Shown: positions 43,891 through 52,385, counted from the first letter of the stretch. The stretch is DNA of 64,000 nucleotides from Mycolicibacterium sp. CBMA 226 (GCF_009729075.1 NZ_VTGY01000020.1:1-64000), one strand, 5' to 3'. Notes: generated by a model not told the origin, from the sequence alone. Translations and numbers: made by a program.

Positions 43891-46713
43891 TCAGGACTCG
43901 TTACCCGACCGCAGCATGTTGCGCAGCACGTACTGCAGGATGCCGCCGTTGCGGTAGTAGTCGGCCTCGCCGGGGGTGTCGATACGGACCACGGCCTCGA
44001 ACTCGACCTTGGTGCCGTCCTCCTTGGTGGCGGTGACGTGCACGGTCTTCGGCGTCTTGCCGGCGTTGAGCTCCTCGATGCCGGTGATGTCGAAGGTCTC
44101 GGTGCCGTCCAGGCCCAGCGACTTGGCGCTCTCGCCGGCCGGGAACTGCAGCGGGATGACGCCCATGCCGATCAGGTTCGACCGGTGGATGCGCTCGAAC
44201 GACTCGGTGATGACGGCCTTGACGCCCAGCAGCGTGGTGCCCTTGGCGGCCCAGTCACGCGAGCTGCCCGAACCGTATTCCTTGCCGCCCAGCACGACCA
44301 GCGGGATGCCGGCCTTCTGGTAGTTCATGCACGCGTTGTAGATGAACTCCTGCGGGCCACCCTCCTGGGTGAAGTCGCGGGTGTAGCCGCCCTGCGTGCC
44401 CTCGAGGCCGATGGTGTCGAGGATCCGGTTCTGCAGGCGGATGTTGGCGAAGGTGCCGCGGACCATGACCTCGTGGTTGCCGCGACGGCTGCCCAGCGAG
44501 TTGTAGTCCTTGCGGGCCACGCCGTGCGCGTCCAGGTAGTCGGCCGCCGGGGTACCCGGCTTGATCGGGCCGGCGGGGCTGATGTGGTCGGTGGTCACCG
44601 AGTCACCCAGCAGGGCCATGACGCGCGCGCCTTTGATGTCCGTTACGGGCGCGGGCTCCATCTCCATGCCGTCGAAGTACGGCGCCTTGCGGACGTAGGT
44701 CGAGGCGTCGTCCCACGCGAAGGTGTCGCCATCCGGGGTCGACAGGTTGCGCCAGTTGTCGTCGCCCTTGAACACGTCGGCGTAGGACTTGCGGAACATG
44801 TCCTGGCTGATCGCGCTCTTGATGGTGTCGTCGATCTCCTGGGCCGACGGCCAGATGTCGCGCAGGAAGACGTCGTTGCCGTCGGTGTCCTGGCCTAGTG
44901 CGTCGGTCTCGAAGTCGAAGTCCATGGTGCCGGCCAGTCCGTACGCGATGACCAACGGCGGCGAGGCCAGGTAGTTCATCTTGACGTCGGGGGAGATGCG
45001 GCCCTCGAAGTTGCGGTTACCGGACAGCACCGCGGTGACGGTCAGGTCCTCTTCGTTGACGGCCTTGGAGATCTCCTCCGGCAGCGGGCCCGTGTTACCG
45101 ATACACGTGGTGCAGCCGTAGCCGCCCAGGTAGTAGCCGAGCTTCTCCAGGTACGGCCACAGGCCGGCCTTCTCGTAGTAGTCGGTGACGACCTGCGAGC
45201 CCGGGGCCATGTTGGTCTTGACCCACGGCTTGGTGGTCAGGCCCTTCTCCACGGCGTTGCGCGCCAGCAGGGCGGCGCCGATCATGACAGACGGGTTCGA
45301 GGTGTTGGTGCAGGAGGTGATACCCGCGACCGCGACGGCGCCGTGGTCGAGGATGAACTCGCCGCGCTCGCCCTTGACGCGCACCGGCTTGCTCGGGCGG
45401 CCATCGGCGCCGTTGGCGGCGGACTGGACGTCGACGGCACCGTCGTCGGCGAACGACAGGGAGACCGGGTCGGATGCCGGGAACGACTCGGCAACCGCCT
45501 CGTCGAGCTTGGTCTCCGGCGCCGGGTGCTGCTCCTCCACGTAGTTGTGGATGTCCTTGCGGAACGCGATCTTGCTCTCCGACAACAGGATTCGGTCCTG
45601 CGGGCGCTTCGGGCCGGCGATCGACGGCACGACCGTCGACAGGTCCAGCTCTAGGTATTCGGAGAAGGCCGGCTCGCGGTCGGCGTCGTGCCACATGCCC
45701 TGGGTCTTGGCGTACGCCTCGACCAGCGCCAGCTGCTCGTCGGTGCGGCCGGTCAGGCGCAGGTAATTGATGGTCTCTTCGTCGATCGGGAAGATCGCGC
45801 AGGTCGAGCCGAACTCAGGGCTCATGTTGCCCAGGGTGGCGCGGTTGGCCAGCGGCACCTCGGCGACGCCCTTGCCGTAGAACTCGACGAACTTGCCGAC
45901 GACGCCGTGCTTGCGCAGCATGTCGGTGACGGTCAGCACCACGTCGGTGGCGGTCACGCCCGGCTGGATCTCGCCGGTCAGCTTGAAGCCGACGACGCGG
46001 GGGATCAGCATCGAGACGGGCTGGCCCAGCATGGCGGCCTCGGCCTCGATACCGCCGACACCCCAGCCCAGGACGCCCAGGCCGTTCTCCATGGTGGTGT
46101 GGCTGTCGGTACCCACGCAGGTGTCGGGGTAGGCCTGGCCGTTACGGACCATGACGGTGCGGGCCAGGTACTCGATGTTGACCTGGTGGACGATGCCGGT
46201 GCCCGGCGGGACGACCTTGAAGTCGTCGAAGGCGCCCTGGCCCCAGCGCAGGAACTGGTAGCGCTCGGAGTTGCGCTCGTACTCGAGGGCGACGTTCTTC
46301 TCGTAGGCGTCGGCGGTGCCGAACACGTCGAGGATGACGGAGTGGTCGATGACCATCTCGGCGGGAGAGAGCGGGTTGACCTTGTTCGGGTCGCCGCCGA
46401 GAGCGGTGACGGCCTCACGCATGGTGGCCAGGTCGACGACGCAGGGCACGCCGGTGAAGTCCTGCATGATCACGCGGGCGGGGGTGAACTGGATTTCGAT
46501 GCTCGGCTCGGCCGACGGATCCCAGTTGGCCAGGGCCAGGATGTGATCCTTGGTGATGTTGGCGCCGTCTTCGGTGCGCAGCAGGTTCTCGGCAAGCACC
46601 TTGAGGCTGTAGGGCAGTTTCTCGGTACCCGGAACCGCGTCTAGGCGGAAAATCTCGTAGCTGTTCTCCCCGACAACGAGCGTGTCACGGGCTCCAAATG
46701 AATTGCTGCTCAC
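43891..46713 (-). CDS. acn: Aconitate hydratase (aconitase A)
   Basis: This 940-residue [4Fe-4S] enzyme isomerises citrate to isocitrate in the TCA and glyoxylate cycles. Cluster cysteines appear in ITSCTNTSNPSVMIG and GCTTCIGNTGPLPE. Substrate segments include VGTDSHTTMENGLGVLGWGVGGIEAEA and KEYGSGSSRDWAAKGT. The extra acidic linker after EEQHPAPETKLDEAVAESF is the usual actinobacterial length variant. The GTG at 46711-46713 gives MSSNSFGARDTL. It is controlled by a candidate AcnR operator about 60 bp upstream and followed by acnR. Confidence 0.97.
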   Translation of the reverse strand: MSSNSFGARDTLVVGENSYEIFRLDAVPGTEKLPYSLKVLAENLLRTEDGANITKDHILALANWDPSAEPSIEIQFTPARVIMQDFTGVPCVVDLATMREAVTALGGDPNKVNPLSPAEMVIDHSVILDVFGTADAYEKNVALEYERNSERYQFLRWGQGAFDDFKVVPPGTGIVHQVNIEYLARTVMVRNGQAYPDTCVGTDSHTTMENGLGVLGWGVGGIEAEAAMLGQPVSMLIPRVVGFKLTGEIQPGVTATDVVLTVTDMLRKHGVVGKFVEFYGKGVAEVPLANRATLGNMSPEFGSTCAIFPIDEETINYLRLTGRTDEQLALVEAYAKTQGMWHDADREPAFSEYLELDLSTVVPSIAGPKRPQDRILLSESKIAFRKDIHNYVEEQHPAPETKLDEAVAESFPASDPVSLSFADDGAVDVQSAANGADGRPSKPVRVKGERGEFILDHGAVAVAGITSCTNTSNPSVMIGAALLARNAVEKGLTTKPWVKTNMAPGSQVVTDYYEKAGLWPYLEKLGYYLGGYGCTTCIGNTGPLPEEISKAVNEEDLTVTAVLSGNRNFEGRISPDVKMNYLASPPLVIAYGLAGTMDFDFETDALGQDTDGNDVFLRDIWPSAQEIDDTIKSAISQDMFRKSYADVFKGDDNWRNLSTPDGDTFAWDDASTYVRKAPYFDGMEMEPAPVTDIKGARVMALLGDSVTTDHISPAGPIKPGTPAADYLDAHGVARKDYNSLGSRRGNHEVMVRGTFANIRLQNRILDTIGLEGTQGGYTRDFTQEGGPQEFIYNACMNYQKAGIPLVVLGGKEYGSGSSRDWAAKGTTLLGVKAVITESFERIHRSNLIGMGVIPLQFPAGESAKSLGLDGTETFDITGIEELNAGKTPKTVHVTATKEDGTKVEFEAVVRIDTPGEADYYRNGGILQYVLRNMLRSGNES

Positions 46714-46766
46714 ATCAACTCCCGGCTAGATCTCGCCGCGACGGGCTGTGTCAGCGGCGCGTTGCA

Positions 46767-46789
46767 ACCCTAACAGTACGCTTGTCCTA
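46767..46789 (-). promoter_or_regulatory. acn promoter with AcnR operator
   Basis: The minus strand at 46789-46774 reads TAGGACAAGCGTACTG, matching the Corynebacterium AcnR motif CAGNACNNNCGTACTG at all but the first base. Directly downstream is TAGGGT (46772-46767), a TANNNT -10. A repressor here would block the -10/-35 interval. Confidence 0.75.
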
Positions 46790-46861
46790 TGAGCGCGCAG
46801 GGGGTGACTACAGTCTTGTCGGGTTGCGGGTGTGCCGTCAGGGAGTTCGATGAAATTCCAG

Positions 46862-46867
46862 TACCGT
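46862..46867 (+). promoter_or_regulatory. Candidate leaderless -10 of the Rv1476-like gene
   Basis: TACCGT ends 7 nt before the GTG at 46875, with no ribosome-binding site in between. Confidence 0.45.
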
Positions 46868-46874
46868 TTGCCGC

Positions 46875-47522
46875 GTGACAACTTTTGCGGCGATGCCGTT
46901 CCTGCCGGCGTTCATTCCACCGGATGTGTGCGCCACGGTCGGGCAGGACCCGGTCAAGACTCCCGTCGACGTCTGTATGGCGACGGTGATCACGCAGGTG
47001 CGTGACGGGGGGGTCAGCGCGCCGGGCATTGCGCCCGCGAAGGCGCCGGCGACGCCGCAAGAAGCAAAGCAGGCCACGGAGGCCGCCCAGGAAGCTGCCG
47101 CTCTGCGCCAGGTGGTCGCCGACGCCAAAGCCAAGGGCATCGACCTCAAGATCGTGGTCCTGCCGACGAGTCCGGGCATCGACACCCCGCTGCGCGACAT
47201 CGCCGCCGATGTCGGCCACCACTATCCGGAGTCGACGGTGTTGACCCTCAGTCCCGGCTTCGCCGGCTCGGTCAGCCCGACCTATGACCGGGCGCAGTTG
47301 GAGGCGGGTCAGGACCTCGCGAAGACGCCGAGTGTCGTGCAGTCGTCGAAGAATTTCGTGAGCCAGCTGGAAACGCCCATATTTCCGTGGACTTCGTTCA
47401 CTCTGGTGGTCATCCTCGGTGTGGTAGCGGCCGCCGTCGGCGCCCGGTTCCTGCAGGTCCGGGCCCGGAAAGCAGCCGCCGTGGCCGCGCCGCAGGATGC
47501 CACCGCTTCCGCGTCTCAGTAG
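46875..47522 (+). CDS. Single-pass membrane protein of unknown function (Rv1476-like)
   Basis: The protein is 215 residues. An N-terminal soluble part contains an Ala/Gln-rich helical segment (QEAKQATEAAQEAAALRQVVADAKAKG). KGIDLKIVVLPTSPGIDTPLRDIAADVGHHYPESTVLTLSPG follows, resembling a TPM-like alpha/beta fold. One transmembrane helix (TLVVILGVVAAAVGARFL, about residues 176-194) precedes a basic tail. It sits between acn and ripA, as Rv1476 does in M. tuberculosis. Function is not established; linkage to ripA suggests the envelope. Confidence 0.82.
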   Translation: MTTFAAMPFLPAFIPPDVCATVGQDPVKTPVDVCMATVITQVRDGGVSAPGIAPAKAPATPQEAKQATEAAQEAAALRQVVADAKAKGIDLKIVVLPTSPGIDTPLRDIAADVGHHYPESTVLTLSPGFAGSVSPTYDRAQLEAGQDLAKTPSVVQSSKNFVSQLETPIFPWTSFTLVVILGVVAAAVGARFLQVRARKAAAVAAPQDATASASQ

Positions 47523-47759
47523 CTGGCCGCGCGCGGCCGCGAATTCGAATATCACTATTCGGTCACACCTTTTTCAATTACATCGGTGTGGTTTGTTACT
47601 AACGTTTCATTTGTGCAACCTGTGACGTACGGTGCAGTTGGTACCGCATGTTGCAGCTGTTATGAATTGTGATTTCTGCGACTTACGGAACCAACGGATC
47701 GAGCCCGCTTTTGCCTAACGCGGGCACCAGCGCGCTGGAGCCTTAGGAGACCTGAGTCA
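47523..47759 (+). promoter_or_regulatory. AT-rich ripA promoter and long structured leader
   Basis: The 237-bp gap has the lowest GC in this part of the window. It holds CGAAT-N6-ATTCG (47546-47561), CACACC-N15-GGTGTG (47564-47590) and a GTCACA hexamer (47562-47567). Near the gene lie the stem GCCCGC/GCGGGC (47703-47725), the palindrome CCAGCGCGCTGG (47727-47738) and TTAGGAGA. ripA is a known MtrA target in M. tuberculosis, and c-di-AMP (ydaO) leaders occur ahead of actinobacterial wall hydrolase genes. Neither is proven here. Confidence 0.45.
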
Positions 47760-49196
47760 ATGGGACGCAGCATTCGCCCCTTTAGCGGTGGGCTGGCCAC
47801 CCGGCTGGGCAGTCGCGTCGGAACCGGGTCGCTCGTATTCGGTGTGATGACGGCGTCCGTCTTCGCGTCCGGTATCGCGTCGGCCCAACCAGGTAGTAGC
47901 GAGATCGCCTCCCTGGTCACCGACCTCGCCAATGCCAACCAGAAACTGCACGACCTCGGCGCCGCCATCCAGACCCGGCAGGAGTCGGTCAACAAGGCCA
48001 TCGCCGACGTGCAGACCGCCCGCGACAACGCGGCGACGGCCCAGCAGGAGATCGACGCCAGCCAGAGCGGACTCAAGGACGCCAACGCCGCGATCGCGGC
48101 CGCGCAGGCGCACTTCGACAAGTACGCCGAGGCCGCCTACATCAATGGGCCCTCCGCCAACTACCTGACCGCCACCGATCCCGGCGAGATGATCAACACC
48201 GCCGCAACCGGTCAGGCCCTGACCATCAGTTCGCAGGAAGCCATCGCCGATCTGCAGCGCACCCGGACCGAACTGGCCAACCGCGAATCCGCCGCCCGGC
48301 TGGCCAAGCAGAAGGCCGACCAGGCCGTCAAAGACGCGCAGGCCAGTCAGGACGACGCCGTCAAGGCCCTGACCGAGGCCCGGACCACGTTCGCCGGCCA
48401 GCAGACGCAACTGGATCAGCTGGTCAACCAGCGCAATGCGGCGCAGGCGAAGCTCGATGTGGCACGCACACAATGGGCGGCGACGGCTACGGGCACGCCG
48501 GCGCAACCGGCTGATCCCGGTCGGTACGCCGCCAACTGGGACGGCGCCCCCGGTGCGGCCGACGGCCCCCGGAAGTGGGACGACGGCGGCTGGGACCCGA
48601 CCCTGCCCAAGATCGCCAGTGCCAACATCCCCGGTGATCCGGTCGCCGTCATCAACAGTGTGCTCGGCATGACGGCCACCTCTGCGCAGGTCACCCAGCA
48701 GATGGGCCACAGCTTCCTGCAGAAGCTCGGCCTGGTGCCCGCCGACGTCACCAAGACCGGCTTCACGAACGGTGCCATCCCGCGCGTCTATGGCAAGCAG
48801 GCGTCCGAATACGTGATCAAGCGCGCCATGTCGCAGATCGGCGTGCCGTACTCCTGGGGTGGCGGCACCGCGGCGGGTCCGAGCACGGGCATCGACTCGG
48901 GGTCCGGGACCGTCGGCTTCGACTGCTCGGGCCTAATCATGTACGCCTTCGCCGGCGTCGGCATCAAGCTGCCGCACTACTCCGGCAACCAGTACGAGGC
49001 GGGCCGCAAGATCCCGACCTCGCAGGCCCGCCGCGGCGACGTCATCTTCTACGGCCCCGGTGGCAGCCAGCACGTCACCCTGTACCTCGGTGACGGGAAG
49101 ATGCTCGAAGCCCCCTACACCGGCTCGGACGTGCACATCTCGCCGGTGCGAACCAGTGGCATGACGCCGTACGTGATCCGCTACATCGATTACTGA
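47760..49196 (+). CDS. ripA: Peptidoglycan endopeptidase RipA (NlpC/P60)
   Basis: The 478-residue secreted enzyme has a signal peptide, with cleavage near GIASAQ-P at residue 43. A long coiled-coil domain follows (about 45-250, heptads rich in Ala, Gln and Asp), then a linker with WDPTLPKIASANIPGDPVAVI. The C-terminal NlpC/P60 domain carries C389 (FDCSGL) and H438 (GSQHVTLYL). RipA cleaves the D-iGlu/mDAP peptide bond and separates daughter cells; the coiled coil keeps it inactive until processed. The ATG at 47760 follows TTAGGAGACC. ripB lies downstream. Confidence 0.96.
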   Translation: MGRSIRPFSGGLATRLGSRVGTGSLVFGVMTASVFASGIASAQPGSSEIASLVTDLANANQKLHDLGAAIQTRQESVNKAIADVQTARDNAATAQQEIDASQSGLKDANAAIAAAQAHFDKYAEAAYINGPSANYLTATDPGEMINTAATGQALTISSQEAIADLQRTRTELANRESAARLAKQKADQAVKDAQASQDDAVKALTEARTTFAGQQTQLDQLVNQRNAAQAKLDVARTQWAATATGTPAQPADPGRYAANWDGAPGAADGPRKWDDGGWDPTLPKIASANIPGDPVAVINSVLGMTATSAQVTQQMGHSFLQKLGLVPADVTKTGFTNGAIPRVYGKQASEYVIKRAMSQIGVPYSWGGGTAAGPSTGIDSGSGTVGFDCSGLIMYAFAGVGIKLPHYSGNQYEAGRKIPTSQARRGDVIFYGPGGSQHVTLYLGDGKMLEAPYTGSDVHISPVRTSGMTPYVIRYIDY

Positions 49197-49201
49197 TCCA
49201 G

Positions 49202-49224
49202 GGCGAGCGAAGCGACGGGAAGAA
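49202..49224 (+). repeat. Short dispersed repeat, copy between ripA and ripB
   Basis: A 23-bp sequence starting GGCGAGCGAAGCGACGGGAA matches the copy inside the ureohydrolase gene at 21 of 23 positions. It fills most of the 43-bp ripA-ripB gap. Confidence 0.6.
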
Positions 49225-49239
49225 ATAGGGGTTATTGGA

Positions 49240-49962
49240 TTGCAGGGCAAGGAATTTCATCGGAGAGACGTCCTCGCGGGCGTCGGCGCGCTGGCGCTGA
49301 CGCTCGTGTTCGGGTCTGCGCCGCGCGCTGGTGCCGACCCCGACGGCGGCTGGGATCCGACCCTGCCCGCGAAGCCCAGCTCCGGCGCCCCCGGTGACCC
49401 GGTGGCCATCGCCAACGCGACTTTCCAGGCCAGCCAGTTGGCCCTGCAGACCACCCAGAACCTCGGTCAGAGCTTCTTGTCCAGCCTCGGGCTCGGCGGC
49501 AAGCCGAGCGGTGGTGGCGGCGGGAGCGCCACGATGATGCCCGGTGGCCGCGTGGGCGGGAAGCAGGCCATCGAATACGTCATCCGGCGCGGTGGTTCGC
49601 AGATGGGCGTCCCGTACTCATGGGGCGGCGGCACCCTGACCGGTCCGGGCCCCGGCGTCGACTACGACGCCGGCAAGATCGGCTACGACTGTTCGGGCTT
49701 CACGCGCTATGCCTACGCCGGCGTGGGCGTCCAGATTCCCAAGTACTCGGGCGACCAGTACAACACCGGCCGCGCCATCCCGCCGTCGGAAGCCAAGCGC
49801 GGCGACCTCATCTTCTACGGCCCCGGCGGCAGCCAGCACGTCACGATCTACCTCGGGGGCGGCAAGATGCTCGAGGCCTCTGGCAGCGCCGGGAAGGTGA
49901 CGGTCAGTCCGGTCCGGACGGCCGGCATGTCACCGCACCTGTCCCGCATCATCGAGACCTGA
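49240..49962 (+). CDS. ripB: Peptidoglycan endopeptidase RipB (NlpC/P60)
   Basis: The 240-residue protein is a shorter paralogue of RipA without the coiled coil. The N-terminal HRRDVLAGVGALALTLVFG is a signal with paired arginines, resembling a Tat signal. The mature part starts WDPTLPAKPSSGAPGDPVAIAN, mirroring the RipA linker, and the NlpC/P60 domain has C151 (YDCSGF) and H200 (GSQHVTIYL). It should cleave the same muropeptide bond. The TTG at 49240 is the best available start; no good ribosome-binding site is seen, and coupling to ripA is likely. Confidence 0.94.
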   Translation: MQGKEFHRRDVLAGVGALALTLVFGSAPRAGADPDGGWDPTLPAKPSSGAPGDPVAIANATFQASQLALQTTQNLGQSFLSSLGLGGKPSGGGGGSATMMPGGRVGGKQAIEYVIRRGGSQMGVPYSWGGGTLTGPGPGVDYDAGKIGYDCSGFTRYAYAGVGVQIPKYSGDQYNTGRAIPPSEAKRGDLIFYGPGGSQHVTIYLGGGKMLEASGSAGKVTVSPVRTAGMSPHLSRIIET

Positions 49963-50124
49963 TAATCACCTGAGTCGGCCGTGCCAACGTCGACGGATAC
50001 CCGACTGCCTGGAATAGTTGAGGCCGGGCGCGCAGCTATATTGGCGGCTACCCGCTAGACCAGCGATTTTGTGTACGACGAATCAGACGAACAGTCGGTC
50101 TGAACAACCCTGGGAGGAAGCTAG
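49963..50124 (+). promoter_or_regulatory. moxR1 upstream region
   Basis: TATATT at 50037-50042 is an AT-rich -10 candidate in otherwise GC-rich sequence. GGGAGGAAG just before the ATG is a strong ribosome-binding site. No convincing -35 or operator was found. Confidence 0.4.
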
Positions 50125-51273
50125 ATGACGTCACCGAGTGGGCCGCCGGAGGGCGCCGGAGGCTACCCAGGCCCGGCACCCACGCAGGGTTACCCGCCCG
50201 GGGCGCATGCCGCGCCGACCGCGCAGCAGCCCGCCAGCGGTTCGTTGCAGTCCGAGGTCCACACCCTCGAGCGCGCCATCTTCGAGGTCAAGCGCATCAT
50301 CGTCGGCCAGGACCTGCTGGTCGAGCGCATGCTGGTCGGCCTGCTGTCCAAGGGCCACGTGCTGCTCGAAGGTGTCCCGGGCGTCGCCAAGACCCTCGCC
50401 GTGGAGACCTTCGCCAAGGTCGTCGGCGGCTCGTTCGCCCGCATCCAGTTCACGCCCGACCTGGTGCCCACCGACATCGTCGGTACCCGCATCTACCGCG
50501 TCGGCAAGGAAGAGTTCGACATCGAACTCGGCCCCGTGATGGTCAACTTCCTGCTCGCCGACGAGATCAACCGTGCACCGGCCAAGGTGCAGTCGGCGCT
50601 GCTGGAGGTCATGGCCGAGCGCAAGATCTCCATCGGCGGCAAGACGTTCCCGCTGCCCAGCCCCTTCCTGGTCATGGCGACCCAGAACCCCATCGAGCAG
50701 GAGGGCGTCTACCAGCTGCCCGAAGCGCAGCGCGACCGCTTCCTGTTCAAGCTCAACGTCGGCTACCCGTCGCCCGAGGAAGAGCGCGAGATCATCTACC
50801 GGATGGGCGTCAAGCCGCCGGAGCCCAAGCAGATCCTCACGACCGACGACCTGCTGCGCCTGCAGGACGTCGCCGCCAACACCTTCGTGCACCACGCGCT
50901 CGTCGACTACGTGGTGCGCATCGTGACCGCCACGCGCGAGCCCGAGAAGTTCGGCATGCCCGACGCGAAAGCGTGGATCGCCTACGGCGCCTCGCCGCGT
51001 GCATCGCTGGGCATCATCAGCGCCTCCCGTGCGCTGGCGCTGGTGCGCGGACGCGACTACGTCATCCCGCAGGACGTCGTCGAGGTCATCCCGGACGTGC
51101 TCCGGCACCGTCTGGTGCTCACCTACGACGCCCTCGCCGACGAGATCTCCGCCGAGACCGTCGTGAACCGCATCCTGCAGACCGTCGCGCTGCCTCAGGT
51201 GAATGCCATTCCGCAGCAAGGACATTCGGTTCCGCCCGTGATGGCCGCCGCAGCTGGGTCCGCTGGTCGGTGA
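50125..51273 (+). CDS. moxR1: MoxR-family AAA+ ATPase
   Basis: The 382-residue protein has a Pro/Gly-rich N-terminus (about 45 residues). The AAA+ core has Walker A GVPGVAKT (83-90), Walker B LLADEINRA (about 149-157), sensor region MATQNPIEQEGVYQLPEAQRDRF and a C-terminal lid. MoxR ATPases act as chaperones for VWA or DUF58 partner proteins and metalloenzymes. It overlaps the DUF58 gene by 4 bp. In M. tuberculosis it sits after ripB in the same order (Rv1479). Confidence 0.95.
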   Translation: MTSPSGPPEGAGGYPGPAPTQGYPPGAHAAPTAQQPASGSLQSEVHTLERAIFEVKRIIVGQDLLVERMLVGLLSKGHVLLEGVPGVAKTLAVETFAKVVGGSFARIQFTPDLVPTDIVGTRIYRVGKEEFDIELGPVMVNFLLADEINRAPAKVQSALLEVMAERKISIGGKTFPLPSPFLVMATQNPIEQEGVYQLPEAQRDRFLFKLNVGYPSPEEEREIIYRMGVKPPEPKQILTTDDLLRLQDVAANTFVHHALVDYVVRIVTATREPEKFGMPDAKAWIAYGASPRASLGIISASRALALVRGRDYVIPQDVVEVIPDVLRHRLVLTYDALADEISAETVVNRILQTVALPQVNAIPQQGHSVPPVMAAAAGSAGR

Positions 51274-52301
51274 CCGTGCCCAGGTCTGATCGTTCGGCTT
51301 CGCCACCGGTGTCCGATCGTTCGGCTTCGCCGCCGGTGTCTGATCGTTCGGCTTCGCCGAAATCCGGCCGGTCGGTCGATCTGCCTTCGTTGCAGCGCGG
51401 CCAGATTCGGGATCCCGAACTGTCGGCCGCACTGCGCAAGCTGGAGCTCACCGTCCGGCGCAAGCTGGACGGTGTCCTCCACGGCGACCATCAGGGTCTG
51501 ATCCCCGGCCCCGGCTCAGAGCCTGGGGAGTCCCGGCTCTACCAGCCCGGTGACGACGTCCGCCGGATGGACTGGTCGGTCACGGCCCGCACGACGCATC
51601 CGCACGTGCGGCAGATGATCGCCGACCGGGAGCTGGAGACCTGGCTGGTCGTGGACATGTCAGCGAGCCTGGATTTCGGTACCGCGGGCTGCGAGAAGCG
51701 CGACCTGGCGGTCGCCGCGGCGGCCTCCATCGCGTTCCTCAACAGCGGCGGCGGCAACCGGCTCGGCGCGGTCATCTCGAACGGCGACATCGTTCGCCGG
51801 GTACCCGCACTGTCCGGTCGGTTGCACGAGCAGGAGCTGCTGCGCGCCATCGCCACCACGCCCAAGGCCCCGCCGGGTGTCCGTGGTGACCTGGCCGCGG
51901 CCATCGACGCGCTGCGCCGGCCGGAGCGCCGCCGCGGCATGGCGGTGATCATCAGTGACTTCCTGGGCCCGATCAACTGGATGCGCCCGCTGCGTGCCAT
52001 CGCCGGGCGGCACGAGGTGCTGGGCATCGAGATCATCGACCCGCGTGACGTCGAGCTGCCGGCCGTCGGGGACGTGGTGCTGCAGGACGCCGAGTCCGGC
52101 ATCACCAAGGAATTCACCATCGACGAGCAACTGCGCGACGACTTCGCCCGCGCGGCCCAGGCGCACCGCGACGAAGTGGCCCGCACGCTGCGCCGCTGCG
52201 ACGCACCACTGCTGACCCTGCGCACCGACCGGGACTGGATCGCCGACGTCGTCCGATTCGTGGCAAACCGTCGCCGTGGCGCCATGGCGGCGGCGAGATA
52301 A
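51270..52301 (+). CDS. DUF58 domain protein (Rv1480-like), MoxR partner
   Basis: The 343-residue protein has LPGPGSEPGESRLYQPGDDVRRMDWSVTARTTHPHVR-type DUF58 core sequence. A VWA-like fold follows (LETWLVVDMSASLDFG with the metal-site DMSAS, and VIISDFLGP). It has no membrane helix. It is expected to work with MoxR1. The GTG at 51270 overlaps the moxR1 stop, but residues 6-32 are three tandem copies of SDRSASPPV or near variants, unlike relatives. The functional start may be later (TTG at 51390 is in frame). The VWA membrane-protein gene that follows in M. tuberculosis is missing. Confidence 0.88.
   Translation: MTVPRSDRSASPPVSDRSASPPVSDRSASPKSGRSVDLPSLQRGQIRDPELSAALRKLELTVRRKLDGVLHGDHQGLIPGPGSEPGESRLYQPGDDVRRMDWSVTARTTHPHVRQMIADRELETWLVVDMSASLDFGTAGCEKRDLAVAAAASIAFLNSGGGNRLGAVISNGDIVRRVPALSGRLHEQELLRAIATTPKAPPGVRGDLAAAIDALRRPERRRGMAVIISDFLGPINWMRPLRAIAGRHEVLGIEIIDPRDVELPAVGDVVLQDAESGITKEFTIDEQLRDDFARAAQAHRDEVARTLRRCDAPLLTLRTDRDWIADVVRFVANRRRGAMAAAR
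51285..51365 (+). repeat. Three tandem 27-bp repeats at the start of the DUF58 gene
   Basis: Units lie at 51285-51311, 51312-51338 and 51339-51365. The first two differ at two positions; the third diverges in its last 9 bp. Each contains GATCGTTCGGCTTCGCC and encodes SDRSASP in the DUF58 frame. Confidence 0.9.
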
Positions 52302-52372
52302 CGTCGACAGGCGGGTCCATTGGACGGCTCGCCGTCGTGCGGGCCGATGTCGGCCTGCACCGGCTGAGACGA

Positions 52373-52378
52373 TAAGTT
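52373..52378 (+). promoter_or_regulatory. Candidate leaderless -10 of fabG1-inhA
   Basis: TAAGTT ends 7 nt before the ATG at 52386, equivalent to the mabA promoter where isoniazid-resistance mutations arise in M. tuberculosis. The site choice also argues for ATG 52386 over TTG 52377. Confidence 0.5.
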
Positions 52379-52385
52379 GACGAGC

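Noticed and set aside
51285..51365. CRISPR-like array
   Set aside because: The 27-bp units are directly tandem with no spacers, only three copies, and in frame within a coding sequence.
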